Assembly: GCF_029846715.1 (NCBI RefSeq)
Contig: NZ_JARVWW010000034.1
Span: forward strand, 1 to 64,000
Length of the DNA: 64,000 nucleotides
Direction of reading: 5' to 3'
Source: Bradyrhizobium nivariense
GTDB lineage: Bacteria; Pseudomonadota; Alphaproteobacteria; Rhizobiales; Xanthobacteraceae
Shown: piece after piece, positions 1-9,555 of the stretch
Layout of the letters: every line of letters begins with the position of its first letter
How positions within the stretch are numbered: position 1 is the first letter of the stretch
Program-made: the position numbers and the translations under genes
The notes under the pieces: generated by a model
What the model was told of the DNA's origin: nothing
Seen by the model: only the letters and a program-made list of their open reading frames with translations
The model's database searches: none

Positions 1-260
1 TTGATCCATCACCGACACCTCGTTCCAGGGCATGGACGGCCTCCCGAATCGGACCAAATCCAGCTCAGTTTGATGTGTCAGCTATGTCTCCGAACACCTG
101 TCAGTGATCTGTCCGGTCTAAACACTTCGCGGGTGATGACAGCGGAGCGCGAAGCTACGAGCTCCGCCAGCTATAAAATTTCGGCATGACAGGTCGCGCC
201 AGATGCGAAGGGCCGGCCGCAGACTTGTGTCCTAATCCTGCTGCAAATTCAGACCGGCGC
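1..260. other. Gene-free left edge, possible degenerate IS terminus
   Basis: I find no convincing gene here; the short open frames lack a Shine-Dalgarno sequence and the usual codon bias. Two imperfect copies of a short motif lie at 76-92 (TGTCAGCTATGTCTCCG) and 99-116 (TGTCAGTGATCTGTCCGG). They look like fragments of insertion-sequence ends seen in rhizobial genomes, but this is a resemblance only. The base composition is less GC-rich than in the surrounding genes. Confidence 0.3.
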
Positions 261-1181
261 TCAAGCCAACCTGATGTCCCACAACCCGTCGTTGCGGCAG
301 GCGGCAACCTCCTCGCGCAGCAGGGCGGTGACGGCGAGCGAAGCCGTCGAGACCGGACGGTCGATCGGAGAGGCGAATATGAGCTCGCGCGTCATCGGCT
401 TCGAGACGACAGCGGTTTCCAGCCGCCCGTCCGCGACTTCGCCGTGGACCGACGAGGGCGGCAGCAGCGCGAAGCCGAGGCCTTCCTCGACGAGACTCGT
501 GAGCACGCGGAACGAATCCGCCTCGAGCTGGACGTCGAGCTTGATCTTGCGTTGCGCCGCCGCGTGCTCGATCAACGCGCGGAGGCCGTGGGAATGACTG
601 GGCAGCACCAGCCGCTGCCGCAGCAGCCAGCCGACATCGACGTTCTTCTTGCGCGCCAAGCCACAGCCGCGCGGACCGACCGCGACGATGTTGTCGCGAC
701 CGAGGCTCTCGACGTTGAGATGCAGGTCGGCGGAGCGGCCGTAGAGAATGGCGAGATCCATCTCGCCGCGATGCAGCCATTCGACAAGATGACCGCTGTA
801 GCTCTCGACGATGCGCAGCGAAATGCCGGGAAACTTTTCGACGCAGCGCCGCGCGAAGCGCGCCGACAGCACGCAGCTCACGGTCGGAACCAGGCCGAGC
901 ACGACCTGGCCGGATGGCGGCCCCTTGGACGACTGGATGTCGTCGCGGATCTGGTCGATCTGCCGCACGATGCCGGAGGTGCGCGCCAGCAAGAGACGGC
1001 CGGCATCCGTGAGCACCATGCCGCGGCCGTTGCGGGTGAACAGTTCGATGCGCAGCTCGTGTTCCAGCAGCTTGATCTGCCGGCTCAGCGCCGGCTGCGC
1101 CACGCGCAACGTGTCGGACGCCTTGGAGAGGCTGCCGAGTTCCGCCACGCAACTGAAGGTCCTGAGCTGACGGAAATCCAT
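261..1181 (-). CDS. LysR-family transcriptional regulator
   Basis: A 306-residue LysR-type regulator, the usual length for the family. The N-terminal winged helix-turn-helix covers about residues 1-60 (MDFRQLRTF, then LGSLSKASDTLRVAQPALSRQI). The rest is a substrate-binding effector domain that senses an unknown small molecule. I chose the ATG at 1181 because the family normally begins M(D/E)xRQLR; an upstream in-frame start at 1229 would add an atypical 16-residue tail and run into the probable operator. The gene is divergent from the acyl-CoA dehydrogenase operon at 1306, the classic arrangement for a LysR regulator of that operon. A LysR-type T-N11-A box lies between them. Specificity cannot be read from the sequence. 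Confidence 0.93.
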   Translation of the reverse strand: MDFRQLRTFSCVAELGSLSKASDTLRVAQPALSRQIKLLEHELRIELFTRNGRGMVLTDAGRLLLARTSGIVRQIDQIRDDIQSSKGPPSGQVVLGLVPTVSCVLSARFARRCVEKFPGISLRIVESYSGHLVEWLHRGEMDLAILYGRSADLHLNVESLGRDNIVAVGPRGCGLARKKNVDVGWLLRQRLVLPSHSHGLRALIEHAAAQRKIKLDVQLEADSFRVLTSLVEEGLGFALLPPSSVHGEVADGRLETAVVSKPMTRELIFASPIDRPVSTASLAVTALLREEVAACRNDGLWDIRLA

Positions 1182-1212
1182 GCTTGCCAATCCTGGAAGG
1201 CTACTCCATACG

Positions 1213-1231
1213 CTATAGCAAATGAGCATAG
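1213..1231. promoter_or_regulatory. Candidate LysR box
   Basis: CTAT-N11-ATAG inverted repeat (arms 1213-1216 and 1228-1231) fits the T-N11-A consensus bound by LysR-type regulators. It lies in the 124-bp gap between the divergent regulator and the acyl-CoA dehydrogenase gene. The short arms could occur by chance, so support comes mainly from position. Confidence 0.45.
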
Positions 1232-1305
1232 GGGGCTGGCATTGTTTTCACAACGCCGGGGGATCGGCCGGCGTTATCTTGACTGCCGCACATTCGGGAA
1301 ACGCC

Positions 1306-2475
1306 ATGAGTGAAGAACACCACACCGAAGATCACGCCGACATCCGCGAAGCCGTCGCAAAGCTCTGCGCGCAGTTTCCCGGCGAATACTGGCGCAAGCT
1401 CGACCGTGAGATGGCCTACCCCAAGGCGTTCGTCGACGCGCTGACCGAGGCCGGTTATCTCTCGGTGCTGATCCCCGAGGAATATGGCGGCGCAGGGCTC
1501 AAGCTTTCAGCGGCCGCCGCGATCCTCGAAGAGATCCAGCGCGCGGGCTGCAACGGCGGTGGCTGCCACGCCCAGATGTACACGATGGGCACCGTGCTGC
1601 GGCACGGCAATGACGAGCAGAAGGCCAAGTATCTGCCGAAGATCGCGAGCGGCGAATTGCGGCTGCAGGCCTTCGGCGTCACCGAGCCGACCAGCGGCAC
1701 CGACACCACCTCGCTGAAGACCTTCGCGCGCAAGGACGGCAATGCCGGCTACATCGTTAACGGCCAGAAAATCTGGACCAGCCGCGCCGAACATTCCGAC
1801 CTGATGCTCTTGCTCGCGCGCACCACGCCGAAGGACCAGGTCAAGAAGCGCACCGACGGTCTCTCCGTGTTCATCGTCGATATGCGTGAGGCCAAGAACA
1901 ACGGCCTCGAGATCCGCCCGATCCGCACCATGATGAACCACGCCACCACCGAAGTGTTCTTTACCGACATGAAGGTGCCGGCAGAAAATCTGATCGGCGA
2001 AGAGGGCAAGGGTTTTCGCTACATTCTCTCCGGCATGAATGCCGAGCGCATTCTGATCGCGGCCGAATGCGTCGGCGACGCCAAATGGTTCATCGCGAAA
2101 GCCACCAACTACGCCAAGGAGCGCACGGTGTTCGGCCGGCCGATCGGCCAGAACCAGGGCATCCAGTTCCCGATCGCCAAGGCCTACGCCTCGATGCGCG
2201 CGGCCGAACTGATGGTGAAGGAAGCCACGCGCAAATACGAGGCCGGGCTCGACTGTGGCGCGGAGGCCAACATGGCCAAGATGCTTGCGGCCGATGCGTC
2301 CTGGGAAGCGGCCAATGCCTGCATCCAGACCCATGGCGGCTTCGGCTTCGCCGAGGAATACGACGTCGAGCGAAAATTCCGCGAGACGCGGCTCTACCAG
2401 GTGGCACCGATCTCGACCAACCTCGTGCTGTCCTTTGTCGCCGAGCACGTGCTCGGCATGCCCCGCTCGTACTGA
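1306..2475 (+). CDS. Acyl-CoA dehydrogenase family protein
   Basis: A 389-residue flavoprotein of the acyl-CoA dehydrogenase fold: helical N-domain, central beta-domain with the FAD/substrate signature FGVTEPTSGTD, and C-terminal helical domain with GRPIGQNQG and QTHGGFGFAEEYDVER. It should oxidise an acyl-CoA thioester in the cytosol and pass electrons to ETF. The segment where many family members carry the catalytic base (YEGTS) instead reads LYQVAPISTN, so the usual Glu is absent; the base must lie elsewhere or the chemistry differs. The ATG at 1306 removes 28 residues of unlikely upstream extension. It is first of a tight operon with a CoA-transferase (10 bp downstream) and a MaoC hydratase, probably controlled by the divergent LysR. 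Confidence 0.93.
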   Translation: MSEEHHTEDHADIREAVAKLCAQFPGEYWRKLDREMAYPKAFVDALTEAGYLSVLIPEEYGGAGLKLSAAAAILEEIQRAGCNGGGCHAQMYTMGTVLRHGNDEQKAKYLPKIASGELRLQAFGVTEPTSGTDTTSLKTFARKDGNAGYIVNGQKIWTSRAEHSDLMLLLARTTPKDQVKKRTDGLSVFIVDMREAKNNGLEIRPIRTMMNHATTEVFFTDMKVPAENLIGEEGKGFRYILSGMNAERILIAAECVGDAKWFIAKATNYAKERTVFGRPIGQNQGIQFPIAKAYASMRAAELMVKEATRKYEAGLDCGAEANMAKMLAADASWEAANACIQTHGGFGFAEEYDVERKFRETRLYQVAPISTNLVLSFVAEHVLGMPRSY

Positions 2476-2484
2476 GGCCGCATC

Positions 2485-3588
2485 ATGGGAGCACTTGACG
2501 GGATCAGGGTGATTGCGGTCGAGCAGGCGGTGGCGGCGCCATTCTGCTCCTCGCGTCTGGCGGACGCGGGCGCCGAGGTCATCAAGATCGAGCGACCCGA
2601 AGGCGATTTCGCCCGCGGCTATGACGCGGCAGCCAAGGGCCAGAGCAGCTACTTTGTGTGGCTGAACCGCGGCAAGCAATCGGCCGTGGTCGATCTCGCC
2701 ACCAAGGAAGGCTGCGCCGAGCTGGAAAAACTGATCGCGAGCGCCGACGTGCTGATCCAGAACCTCAAGCCGGGCTCGATGGACAAGCTCGGCTTTTCGC
2801 GCGAGCGGCTATTGAAGGACTATCCCAAGCTGATCTCCTGCACGATCACCGGCTATGGCGACGAGGGCCCCTATGCGCATCGCAAGGCCTATGATCTGCT
2901 GATCCAGGCCGAGAGCGGCCTTGCCTCGATCACCGGCAATCCCGACGGCGCCTCGCGCGTCGGCATGTCCATCGTCGACGTCGCGACCGGCGCGACCGCG
3001 CATGCGGCTATTTTGGAGGCGTTGATCGGGCGCGGGCGCACCGGCAAGGGCGCCGACATCCGCATCTCCATGTTCGACGTGATGGCGGACTGGTGCACCG
3101 TGCCGCTGCTCAATTCCGAGGCCGGCAATCCGCCGAAGCGCATGGGGCTGCGTCATCCCTCGATCGCGCCATATGGCGTGTTCACCTCCAGCGACGGCAA
3201 GGACATCCTGATCTCGATCCAGAGCGAGCGCGAGTGGAAGACGCTTTGCGCAAAAGTGCTGGACCAGCCGGATTTGTCCGCCGATCCCCGCGTCGCCAAC
3301 ATGGTCGAGCGCGTGCGCAACCGCGACTTCACCGACAAAACGGTCGCGGATGCCTTCGGCAAGATGACGCGCGACGAGCTGCTCAAGCGGCTGTCCGATG
3401 CCGACATCGCCTTTGCCGAGGTCAACACCATGGCCGACCTCACCAACCATCCGCATCTGCGGCGCATCGAGGTGGACACGCCGCAGGGACGCGTCAGCTA
3501 TCCCGCGCCGGCGCCGATCATCGTCGGCGAGACGCGCAGCTATGGCGCGGTGCCTGCGATCGGCGAACGTCCCCAATCCAGGAAATAA
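2485..3588 (+). CDS. Class III (CaiB/BaiF) CoA-transferase
   Basis: A 367-residue family III CoA-transferase, which moves CoA between an acyl-CoA donor and a carboxylic acid through an aspartyl-CoA intermediate. The N-terminal Rossmann-like part starts LDGIRVIAVEQAVAAPFCS, and DAGAEVIKIERPEGDFAR is the usual family signature. The likely catalytic Asp is in MSIVDVATGATA (about residue 157). It lies between an acyl-CoA dehydrogenase and a MaoC hydratase in one operon. The combination resembles activation and hydration of a C4-C5 unsaturated dicarboxylate such as mesaconate or itaconate, but no CitE-type lyase is present here, so the substrate is an inference. Confidence 0.92.
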   Translation: MGALDGIRVIAVEQAVAAPFCSSRLADAGAEVIKIERPEGDFARGYDAAAKGQSSYFVWLNRGKQSAVVDLATKEGCAELEKLIASADVLIQNLKPGSMDKLGFSRERLLKDYPKLISCTITGYGDEGPYAHRKAYDLLIQAESGLASITGNPDGASRVGMSIVDVATGATAHAAILEALIGRGRTGKGADIRISMFDVMADWCTVPLLNSEAGNPPKRMGLRHPSIAPYGVFTSSDGKDILISIQSEREWKTLCAKVLDQPDLSADPRVANMVERVRNRDFTDKTVADAFGKMTRDELLKRLSDADIAFAEVNTMADLTNHPHLRRIEVDTPQGRVSYPAPAPIIVGETRSYGAVPAIGERPQSRK

Positions 3589-3603
3589 CAAGAGCGAGGC
3601 GCC

Positions 3604-4455
3604 ATGACCGGGAAGCTCGACATCGATCATTTGCGGCAATGGATCGGCCGCAGCGACGAGGCAACCGACACCGTCACCGCGCAGCTCGTGAAGGGTCTGC
3701 GCGCGACGCTGTTCCAGGAGGTCGGTGCGCCCAAGACCGGCGATGCGGCGCCGCTCACGGTGCACTGGTGCCTGGCGCAGCCGGTGTTTCCGATGTCGAT
3801 GCTCGGCCCCGACGGCCACCCCACCCGCGGTGACTTCCTGCCGCCGGTGCCGCTGCCGCGCCGGATGTGGGCCGGCGGCGAGATCGAGTTTCTGCAGCCC
3901 TTGTGCGTCGGCGACGAATCGACGCGGACCTCGCGCATCGCGGATGTGCAGGTGAAGACCGGCTCGACCGGCACGCTGTGCTTCGTTTCGGTCGAGCACA
4001 GCATTTCCTCGCCGCGCGGCATCGCCATCCGCGAGCGGCAGGACATCGTCTATCGCGAGATGACCACCAGCACGCCTGCGACCGCAAAGGCGCCGCCTCC
4101 GCCGCCGAAGGCGCAGCATCGCGAGACGCATGTGTCGGATCCCGTGCTGCTGTTCCGCTACTCCGCGCTGACCTTCAACGGCCACCGCATCCATTACGAC
4201 CGCAACTACGTCACTGAGGTCGAGGGCTATCCGGGCCTGATCTTCCACGGACCGTTGCAGGCAGCGCTCATCATCGAGATGGCGGCCAAGCTCCGCGGCG
4301 GCAAGGCACCGAAGAAGTTCACCTATCGCGGCCTCCAGCCGCTGTTCGAGGGCACAGAGTTCTCCATCAACGCCAACGAGGCCGGCGAAAGCATGGAGCT
4401 GTGGACCGCGAACGCGGAGGGGCAACCGACGATGAAGGGAACGGCGGTGTGGTGA
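3604..4455 (+). CDS. MaoC-like hydratase, mesaconyl/itaconyl-CoA hydratase type
   Basis: A 283-residue double hot-dog protein of the FAS1-like dehydratase/MaoC family. The N-terminal half carries the degenerate hot dog, and the C-terminal half carries the hydratase-2 motif LTFNGHRIHYDRNY followed by EGYPGLIFHGPLQAALI, which supplies the Asp/His pair of R-specific hydratases. Family members of this length and layout hydrate mesaconyl-C4-CoA, itaconyl-CoA or similar C5-dicarboxyl-CoA esters. It follows the CoA-transferase by 15 bp and closes the operon; the next gene lies beyond a palindromic repeat. The general activity is secure, the exact substrate is inferred. Confidence 0.9.
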   Translation: MTGKLDIDHLRQWIGRSDEATDTVTAQLVKGLRATLFQEVGAPKTGDAAPLTVHWCLAQPVFPMSMLGPDGHPTRGDFLPPVPLPRRMWAGGEIEFLQPLCVGDESTRTSRIADVQVKTGSTGTLCFVSVEHSISSPRGIAIRERQDIVYREMTTSTPATAKAPPPPPKAQHRETHVSDPVLLFRYSALTFNGHRIHYDRNYVTEVEGYPGLIFHGPLQAALIIEMAAKLRGGKAPKKFTYRGLQPLFEGTEFSINANEAGESMELWTANAEGQPTMKGTAVW

Positions 4456-4466
4456 CAGTCTCTCCT

Positions 4467-4480
4467 CGTCATTGCGAGCG
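4467..4480. repeat. Fragment of CGTCATTGCGAG-type repeat
   Basis: Short stretch CGTCATTGCGAGCG just after the MaoC gene matches one end of the repeat at 43051-43124. It appears to be a truncated copy. Confidence 0.4.
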
Positions 4481-4500
4481 CATCGGCGATGTAAAAGCTA

Positions 4501-4607
4501 GACCCTCACCCTGAGGCGCGCGCTCTTCGCGCGCGTCTCGAAGGGCGAGGCCACCAGCCGGGCCTCCATCCTTCGAGACGCGCGAAGACGCGCTCCTCAG
4601 GATGAGG
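4501..4607. repeat. Palindromic intergenic repeat, family C (copy 1)
   Basis: The left half (CCCTCACCCTGAGG ... TCTCGAAGGGCGAGG) is mirrored by the right half (CCATCCTTCGAGACGCG ... CCTCAGGATGAGG), giving a long imperfect hairpin. The copy at 48628-48736 has the same two modules. It separates the MaoC operon from the benzoylformate decarboxylase gene. Confidence 0.8.
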
Positions 4608-4627
4608 AATTTAAAGGGACGGAAACG

Positions 4628-6250
<1,623 letters not shown>

Positions 6251-6263
6251 CGCCCATCTCAGA

Positions 6264-6393
6264 TGTCGTCCCGGCGAAGGCCGGGACCCATACCGCGTGA
6301 TCTATCGATTGTGCGCAGTGCTGATCCCGAACAACCAATCCTCGCTAAACTTCTCCCTGGGGTTATGGGTCCCGGCCTTCGCCGGTACGACCA
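6264..6393. repeat. Palindromic repeat, family A (copy 1)
   Basis: The element begins TGTCGTCCCGGCGAAGG and ends with the inverted CGGCCTTCGCCGGTACGACCA; each end also forms its own small hairpin. It lies downstream of mdlC and of the convergent SDR gene. Related copies are at 22915-23056, 28117-28243 and 33892-34014. This copy and the one at 28117 share a similar core. Confidence 0.85.
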
Positions 6394-6424
6394 GGAGTTT
6401 TTGGACAACCGCCTGTAAGCAAAA

Positions 6425-7201
6425 CTACGACGCCAGGAATCCTCCATCAGCCGCCAGCACATGCCCGACCACATAGGATGACGCGTCGGACGACAGCCGC
6501 ACCACCGCCTCCGCCACCTCCTCCGGACTCCCCATCCGCCGCAGCGGCAGACCTGCACTGACGGTTGCGATATCGCCGACGCCGGCGCGCATCATCATAT
6601 CGGTGACGACGCGGCCGGGTGCAATGGCGTTGATGCGGATGCCGCGCGGCGCATTCTCCATCGCGGCCGAGCGCGTCAGCGAGATCGCGGCGGCCTTGGA
6701 GGCCGAATAAAGCGAGAAGCCGGGATTGGGATTGCGCACGCCGCTGACGGAGGTGTTGACGACGATGCTGCCGCGTCCTTTCGCAAGCATCGCCGGCAAT
6801 TGATGGCGCAGGCACAAGAACAGCGCGCGGACATTGGTGTCGAACACGCTGTCGTAGACATCCGTGCCCTGCTCCTCCAGCGGCGCGCGGCGCTCCTGGA
6901 AGCCGGCATTGTTGAAGGCGACGTCGAGCCGGCCGCAACGTTCAATCGCGGTGCCAACGAGGCGCGCAACGTCGTCCTCTTGCGTGATGTCGGCCTTGAG
7001 CGCGATGGCGTCCGCACCGAGTTCGCGGCAGGCGACAGCGGTGGCCTCGATCTCGGCTTCGCGCCGGCCGGCGACGACAATCGCTTCCGCACCTTCGCAC
7101 GCCATCCGGAGGGCCGTTGCGCGGCCGATGCCGCTGCCGCCGCCGGTCACCAGGCAGACCTTGCCCTTCATTCGCATCCCGGCCGGCAAAATTCCGCTCA
7201 T
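6425..7201 (-). CDS. SDR-family oxidoreductase
   Basis: A 258-residue classical short-chain dehydrogenase/reductase. The cofactor site TGGGSGIGRATAL lies near the N-terminus, the NNAGF motif follows, and the catalytic YSASK is near residue 155. Substrate and coenzyme preference cannot be fixed, though the VVAGRR segment favours NADP. I place the start at the ATG at 7201 because GGAG lies 8 nt upstream; the longer frame to 7258 would run into the operator. The gene is divergent from a MarR regulator across a 29-bp palindrome, so repression by that MarR protein is likely. Confidence 0.9.
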   Translation of the reverse strand: MSGILPAGMRMKGKVCLVTGGGSGIGRATALRMACEGAEAIVVAGRREAEIEATAVACRELGADAIALKADITQEDDVARLVGTAIERCGRLDVAFNNAGFQERRAPLEEQGTDVYDSVFDTNVRALFLCLRHQLPAMLAKGRGSIVVNTSVSGVRNPNPGFSLYSASKAAAISLTRSAAMENAPRGIRINAIAPGRVVTDMMMRAGVGDIATVSAGLPLRRMGSPEEVAEAVVRLSSDASSYVVGHVLAADGGFLAS

Positions 7202-7237
7202 GGCCCACTCCAAAACGCTTGCGCGCAACGTTGCTGC

Positions 7238-7266
7238 GCATATAGTTGTATGATACAACTATATGC
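7238..7266. promoter_or_regulatory. 29-bp perfect inverted repeat, probable MarR operator
   Basis: Two 14-bp arms, GCATATAGTTGTAT and ATACAACTATATGC, flank a single G, with no mismatch. The site lies between the divergent SDR and MarR genes, overlapping the MarR leader and ending just before its AAGGAG. Alternating ATA/TAT arms of this kind are typical MarR-family operators, so autoregulation and control of the SDR are both expected. Confidence 0.85.
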
Positions 7267-7278
7267 AAGGAGTCAAGC

Positions 7279-7740
7279 ATGGCCGCGCTGCAGCTGATTG
7301 ACGACATTCGCGCCGCCTCGCGCCTGATGGTGCGCGAGCTCGGCTTCATGGACGCGACGGTGGCGGCATCCGACTATCCGCCGTCGGCGGTGCACACGAT
7401 CCTAGAGATCGGCATCCGCGGCCCGATGACATCAGGCGAGCTCGGCGATTTCCTGCGGCTGGAAAAGTCCAGCGTCAGCCGGATGGTGCGCAAGCTGATT
7501 GATTGCGGCGAGCTGCGGGAGACACAGGATGAGACCGATGCGCGGAGCAAGCTGTTGGCGCTGACGGCAAAGGGCCGCTACACGCTGGAGGCGCTGCACG
7601 CCTTTGGTCGCCAGCAGGTGAGCGGCGCGCTGGCGGCGTTGACGGGTGCCGAGCAGCGCACGGTACGCGAAGGGATGATGCTCTATGCGCGGGCGCTGCG
7701 GCAGAGCCGCGCGGAGGACGAGGCGCAGTCGGCGGCGTAG
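7279..7740 (+). CDS. MarR-family transcriptional regulator
   Basis: A 153-residue winged-helix regulator. The DNA-binding core is near residues 45-100 (MTSGELGDFLRLEKSSVSRMVRKLIDCGELRE, with the wing DETDARSKLLALTAKG), flanked by dimerisation helices. The ATG at 7279 has AAGGAG 6 nt upstream; an in-frame start at 7246 would lie inside the operator palindrome. It is transcribed away from the SDR gene, and its own start region is covered by the palindrome at 7238-7266. Its ligand is unknown. Confidence 0.92.
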   Translation: MAALQLIDDIRAASRLMVRELGFMDATVAASDYPPSAVHTILEIGIRGPMTSGELGDFLRLEKSSVSRMVRKLIDCGELRETQDETDARSKLLALTAKGRYTLEALHAFGRQQVSGALAALTGAEQRTVREGMMLYARALRQSRAEDEAQSAA

Positions 7741-7752
7741 CTGCACCCTCGG

Positions 7753-7854
7753 TGTCATCGCCCGGCTTGACCGGGCGATCCAGTACTCCGAGACGGTTGT
7801 GGTTAAGTCGAGAGGCCGCAGCGTACTGGATGCCCCGCTTTCGCGGGGCATGAC
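7753..7854. repeat. Palindromic repeat, family B (copy 1)
   Basis: The element starts TGTCATCGCCCGGCTTGACC and ends CCCCGCTTTCGCGGGGCATGACA, with inner inverted halves GATCCAGTA / TACTGGAT. It lies between the MarR gene and the convergent SDR gene. A second, longer copy is at 29663-29830. Confidence 0.8.
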
Positions 7855-7880
7855 AGCGTCAACTGTGGAAGCACCGTCGA

Positions 7881-8675
7881 CTACGTCCCGAACTCGTCCC
7901 GCATCTTCGCCTGGATCTTGGCCATGCCGCCGATCCAGCGGTCGTAATTCTCGGTCTTCTTGCGCATGTAGCCGAGCACCTGCGGGTGCGGCAGGATCAA
8001 GAACGTCTCCTGCGCGAGGCCGGCGAGCACGTCTTTGGCAACCTGCTCGGGCGAGAGGTCACCGTCGCCGGATTGCGGACCCTTGGGGATCGCGCGCAGC
8101 ATGTTGGTGTCGACGCCCTGGGGGCAGAGGATCGAGACACGGATGTTGTGGGCCTTGTGCGAGATCGCGAGGTTTTCGGCAAAGCCGACCGCGGCATGCT
8201 TGGTGGTCGAATAAGCGGGACTGCCGACCTGCGACAGCAGGCCCGCGGCCGAGATGGTGTTGAGGAAATAGCCGCCGCCGCGCGCCTTCATGCGCGGAAT
8301 CAGATGCCGCGCCGCATAGACATGCGCCATGACGTGGATCGCCCAGCTTCGCTGCCACGGCTCGTCGGAGGCGCCGCCGGCGTTGACCGACATCGGATCG
8401 AAACCGCCGCCGATGCCGGCATTGGAGCAGAACAATTCGATCGGGCCGAACTGCCGCTCGGTCTCCTCGATGACATGGGAGACGTCCTTTTCCTGCGCGA
8501 CGTCGCATCTGAAGGCCGCGCCATCCACCGTGGCCGCGACCGCCCTCGCGTTGGCGGCATCCATGTCGGCGACCACGACCTTGGCCGCGCCCGCCTTGTG
8601 AAACGCCTCGCACAGCGCCTTGCCGATGCCATTGGCGCCGCCTGTGACGACCACGACCTTGCCGGTCACCTGCAT
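7881..8675 (-). CDS. SDR-family oxidoreductase
   Basis: A 264-residue classical short-chain dehydrogenase. TGGANGIGKAL binds the dinucleotide, the acidic residue in VVADMDAANARA (about residue 37) suggests NAD, CSNAGIGGG is the structural NAG motif, and YSTTK near residue 160 is catalytic. The C-terminal 40 residues (KTENYDRWIGGMAKIQAKM) form an extra helical tail found in some SDRs of lipid or hydroxyacyl metabolism. It follows the PAQR gene on the same strand but is separated by a 14-bp tandem repeat, so co-transcription is uncertain. Substrate unknown. Confidence 0.9.
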   Translation of the reverse strand: MQVTGKVVVVTGGANGIGKALCEAFHKAGAAKVVVADMDAANARAVAATVDGAAFRCDVAQEKDVSHVIEETERQFGPIELFCSNAGIGGGFDPMSVNAGGASDEPWQRSWAIHVMAHVYAARHLIPRMKARGGGYFLNTISAAGLLSQVGSPAYSTTKHAAVGFAENLAISHKAHNIRVSILCPQGVDTNMLRAIPKGPQSGDGDLSPEQVAKDVLAGLAQETFLILPHPQVLGYMRKKTENYDRWIGGMAKIQAKMRDEFGT

Positions 8676-8709
8676 GCGACGTCTCCTCTTGTCTTATGAC
8701 GCTTCACGT

Positions 8710-8752
8710 ATCTTATTCCGCTTCGCTTATACCGCTTCGCTTATTCCGCTTC
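8710..8752. repeat. 14-bp tandem repeat, three units
   Basis: Three consecutive units, (TA)TCTTATTCCGCTT, CGCTTATACCGCTT and CGCTTATTCCGCTT, fill about half of the 88-bp gap between the PAQR gene and the downstream SDR gene. They look like recent slippage or an iterated binding site. Confidence 0.75.
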
Positions 8753-8763
8753 GCGGAGCTTGC

Positions 8764-9459
8764 TCAGCTCAACACGAGGTCGAGCACCGCGGTATAGTGG
8801 CACGCCGCGCCGGCCAAGACAAAGCCGTGCCAGATCGCATTCTGGAAGCGCAGCCGCCGCCAGGCATGGAAGATCACGCCAAAACTGTAGAACAGGCCAC
8901 CGGCAAGGATGAAGCCCAGCACCAGCGCAGGCAGTGCCTTGACCACGGCATCGTAGAGCATCATGCCGCTCCAGCCCATGGCGAGATAGATGCCGACCGC
9001 GACGCGGTCGAACCGGCCGGGGTAGAGAAGTTTCAGCACGATGCCGAGCAGCGCCACGCACCAGACGCCGGCGAGCAGCACCAGCGCGAAGACGCTGTCC
9101 TTCACCTCCAGGATGAACGGCGTGTAGGTCGAGGCGATCAGCAGATAGATCGCGGAATGGTCGAAGCGCCGCAGCAGCCATTTGGCTGGCGAGACCGGCC
9201 AGAGATTATATGTCGCCGAAAACACCAGCATCGAGAGCAGGCCGGCGACATAGATCGAGACGCCGACGATGTCGGTCGCGTCGGCATAGACCACAGCGAG
9301 CACGACCAGGACGGTCGCGGCGACGATGCCAGCGAGGACGCCGACCGCATGGATGATTCCATCGGCGATCAGCTCGGCGCGGTCGTAATTCCAGCCGATC
9401 GCATCGGCGGCGGCGTGGACGGAGGTGGATGCAAGCTGTTTCAGTTGGAAGACGGTCAT
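8764..9459 (-). CDS. Hemolysin III / PAQR-family membrane protein
   Basis: A 231-residue integral membrane protein with seven predicted helices. The conserved polar residues of the family are present: ELIADGIIHAVG before helix 1, SATYN, FDHSAIYLLIASTYTPF, and the C-terminal pair FHAW and WHGFVLAGAACHY, whose histidines likely bind a metal. Bacterial members are named hemolysin III or YqfA; their physiological role is not settled. I prefer the ATG at 9459 over the TTG at 9471. It is divergent from the ycjX leader region. Confidence 0.88.
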   Translation of the reverse strand: MTVFQLKQLASTSVHAAADAIGWNYDRAELIADGIIHAVGVLAGIVAATVLVVLAVVYADATDIVGVSIYVAGLLSMLVFSATYNLWPVSPAKWLLRRFDHSAIYLLIASTYTPFILEVKDSVFALVLLAGVWCVALLGIVLKLLYPGRFDRVAVGIYLAMGWSGMMLYDAVVKALPALVLGFILAGGLFYSFGVIFHAWRRLRFQNAIWHGFVLAGAACHYTAVLDLVLS

Positions 9460-9555
9460 GGCAATCCGCAAAGTGAGGCAATACCCTCTTGTATGGGTGT
9501 TTCGGGACCGGCGCGTCGTTCAAACGGCTGATTTGCCGACAAAGGAGGTGGAAGT

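Noticed and set aside
1..189. 62-codon frame at the left edge
   Set aside because: No ribosome-binding site, weak codon bias and no similarity to a family I know.
6264..6393. Family A element as a tRNA or other structured RNA gene
   Set aside because: No cloverleaf, anticodon or CCA-compatible acceptor stem; four related copies point to an intergenic repeat.
8710..8752. Tandem repeat as a CRISPR fragment
   Set aside because: Units are directly adjacent without spacers and no cas gene is present in the window.
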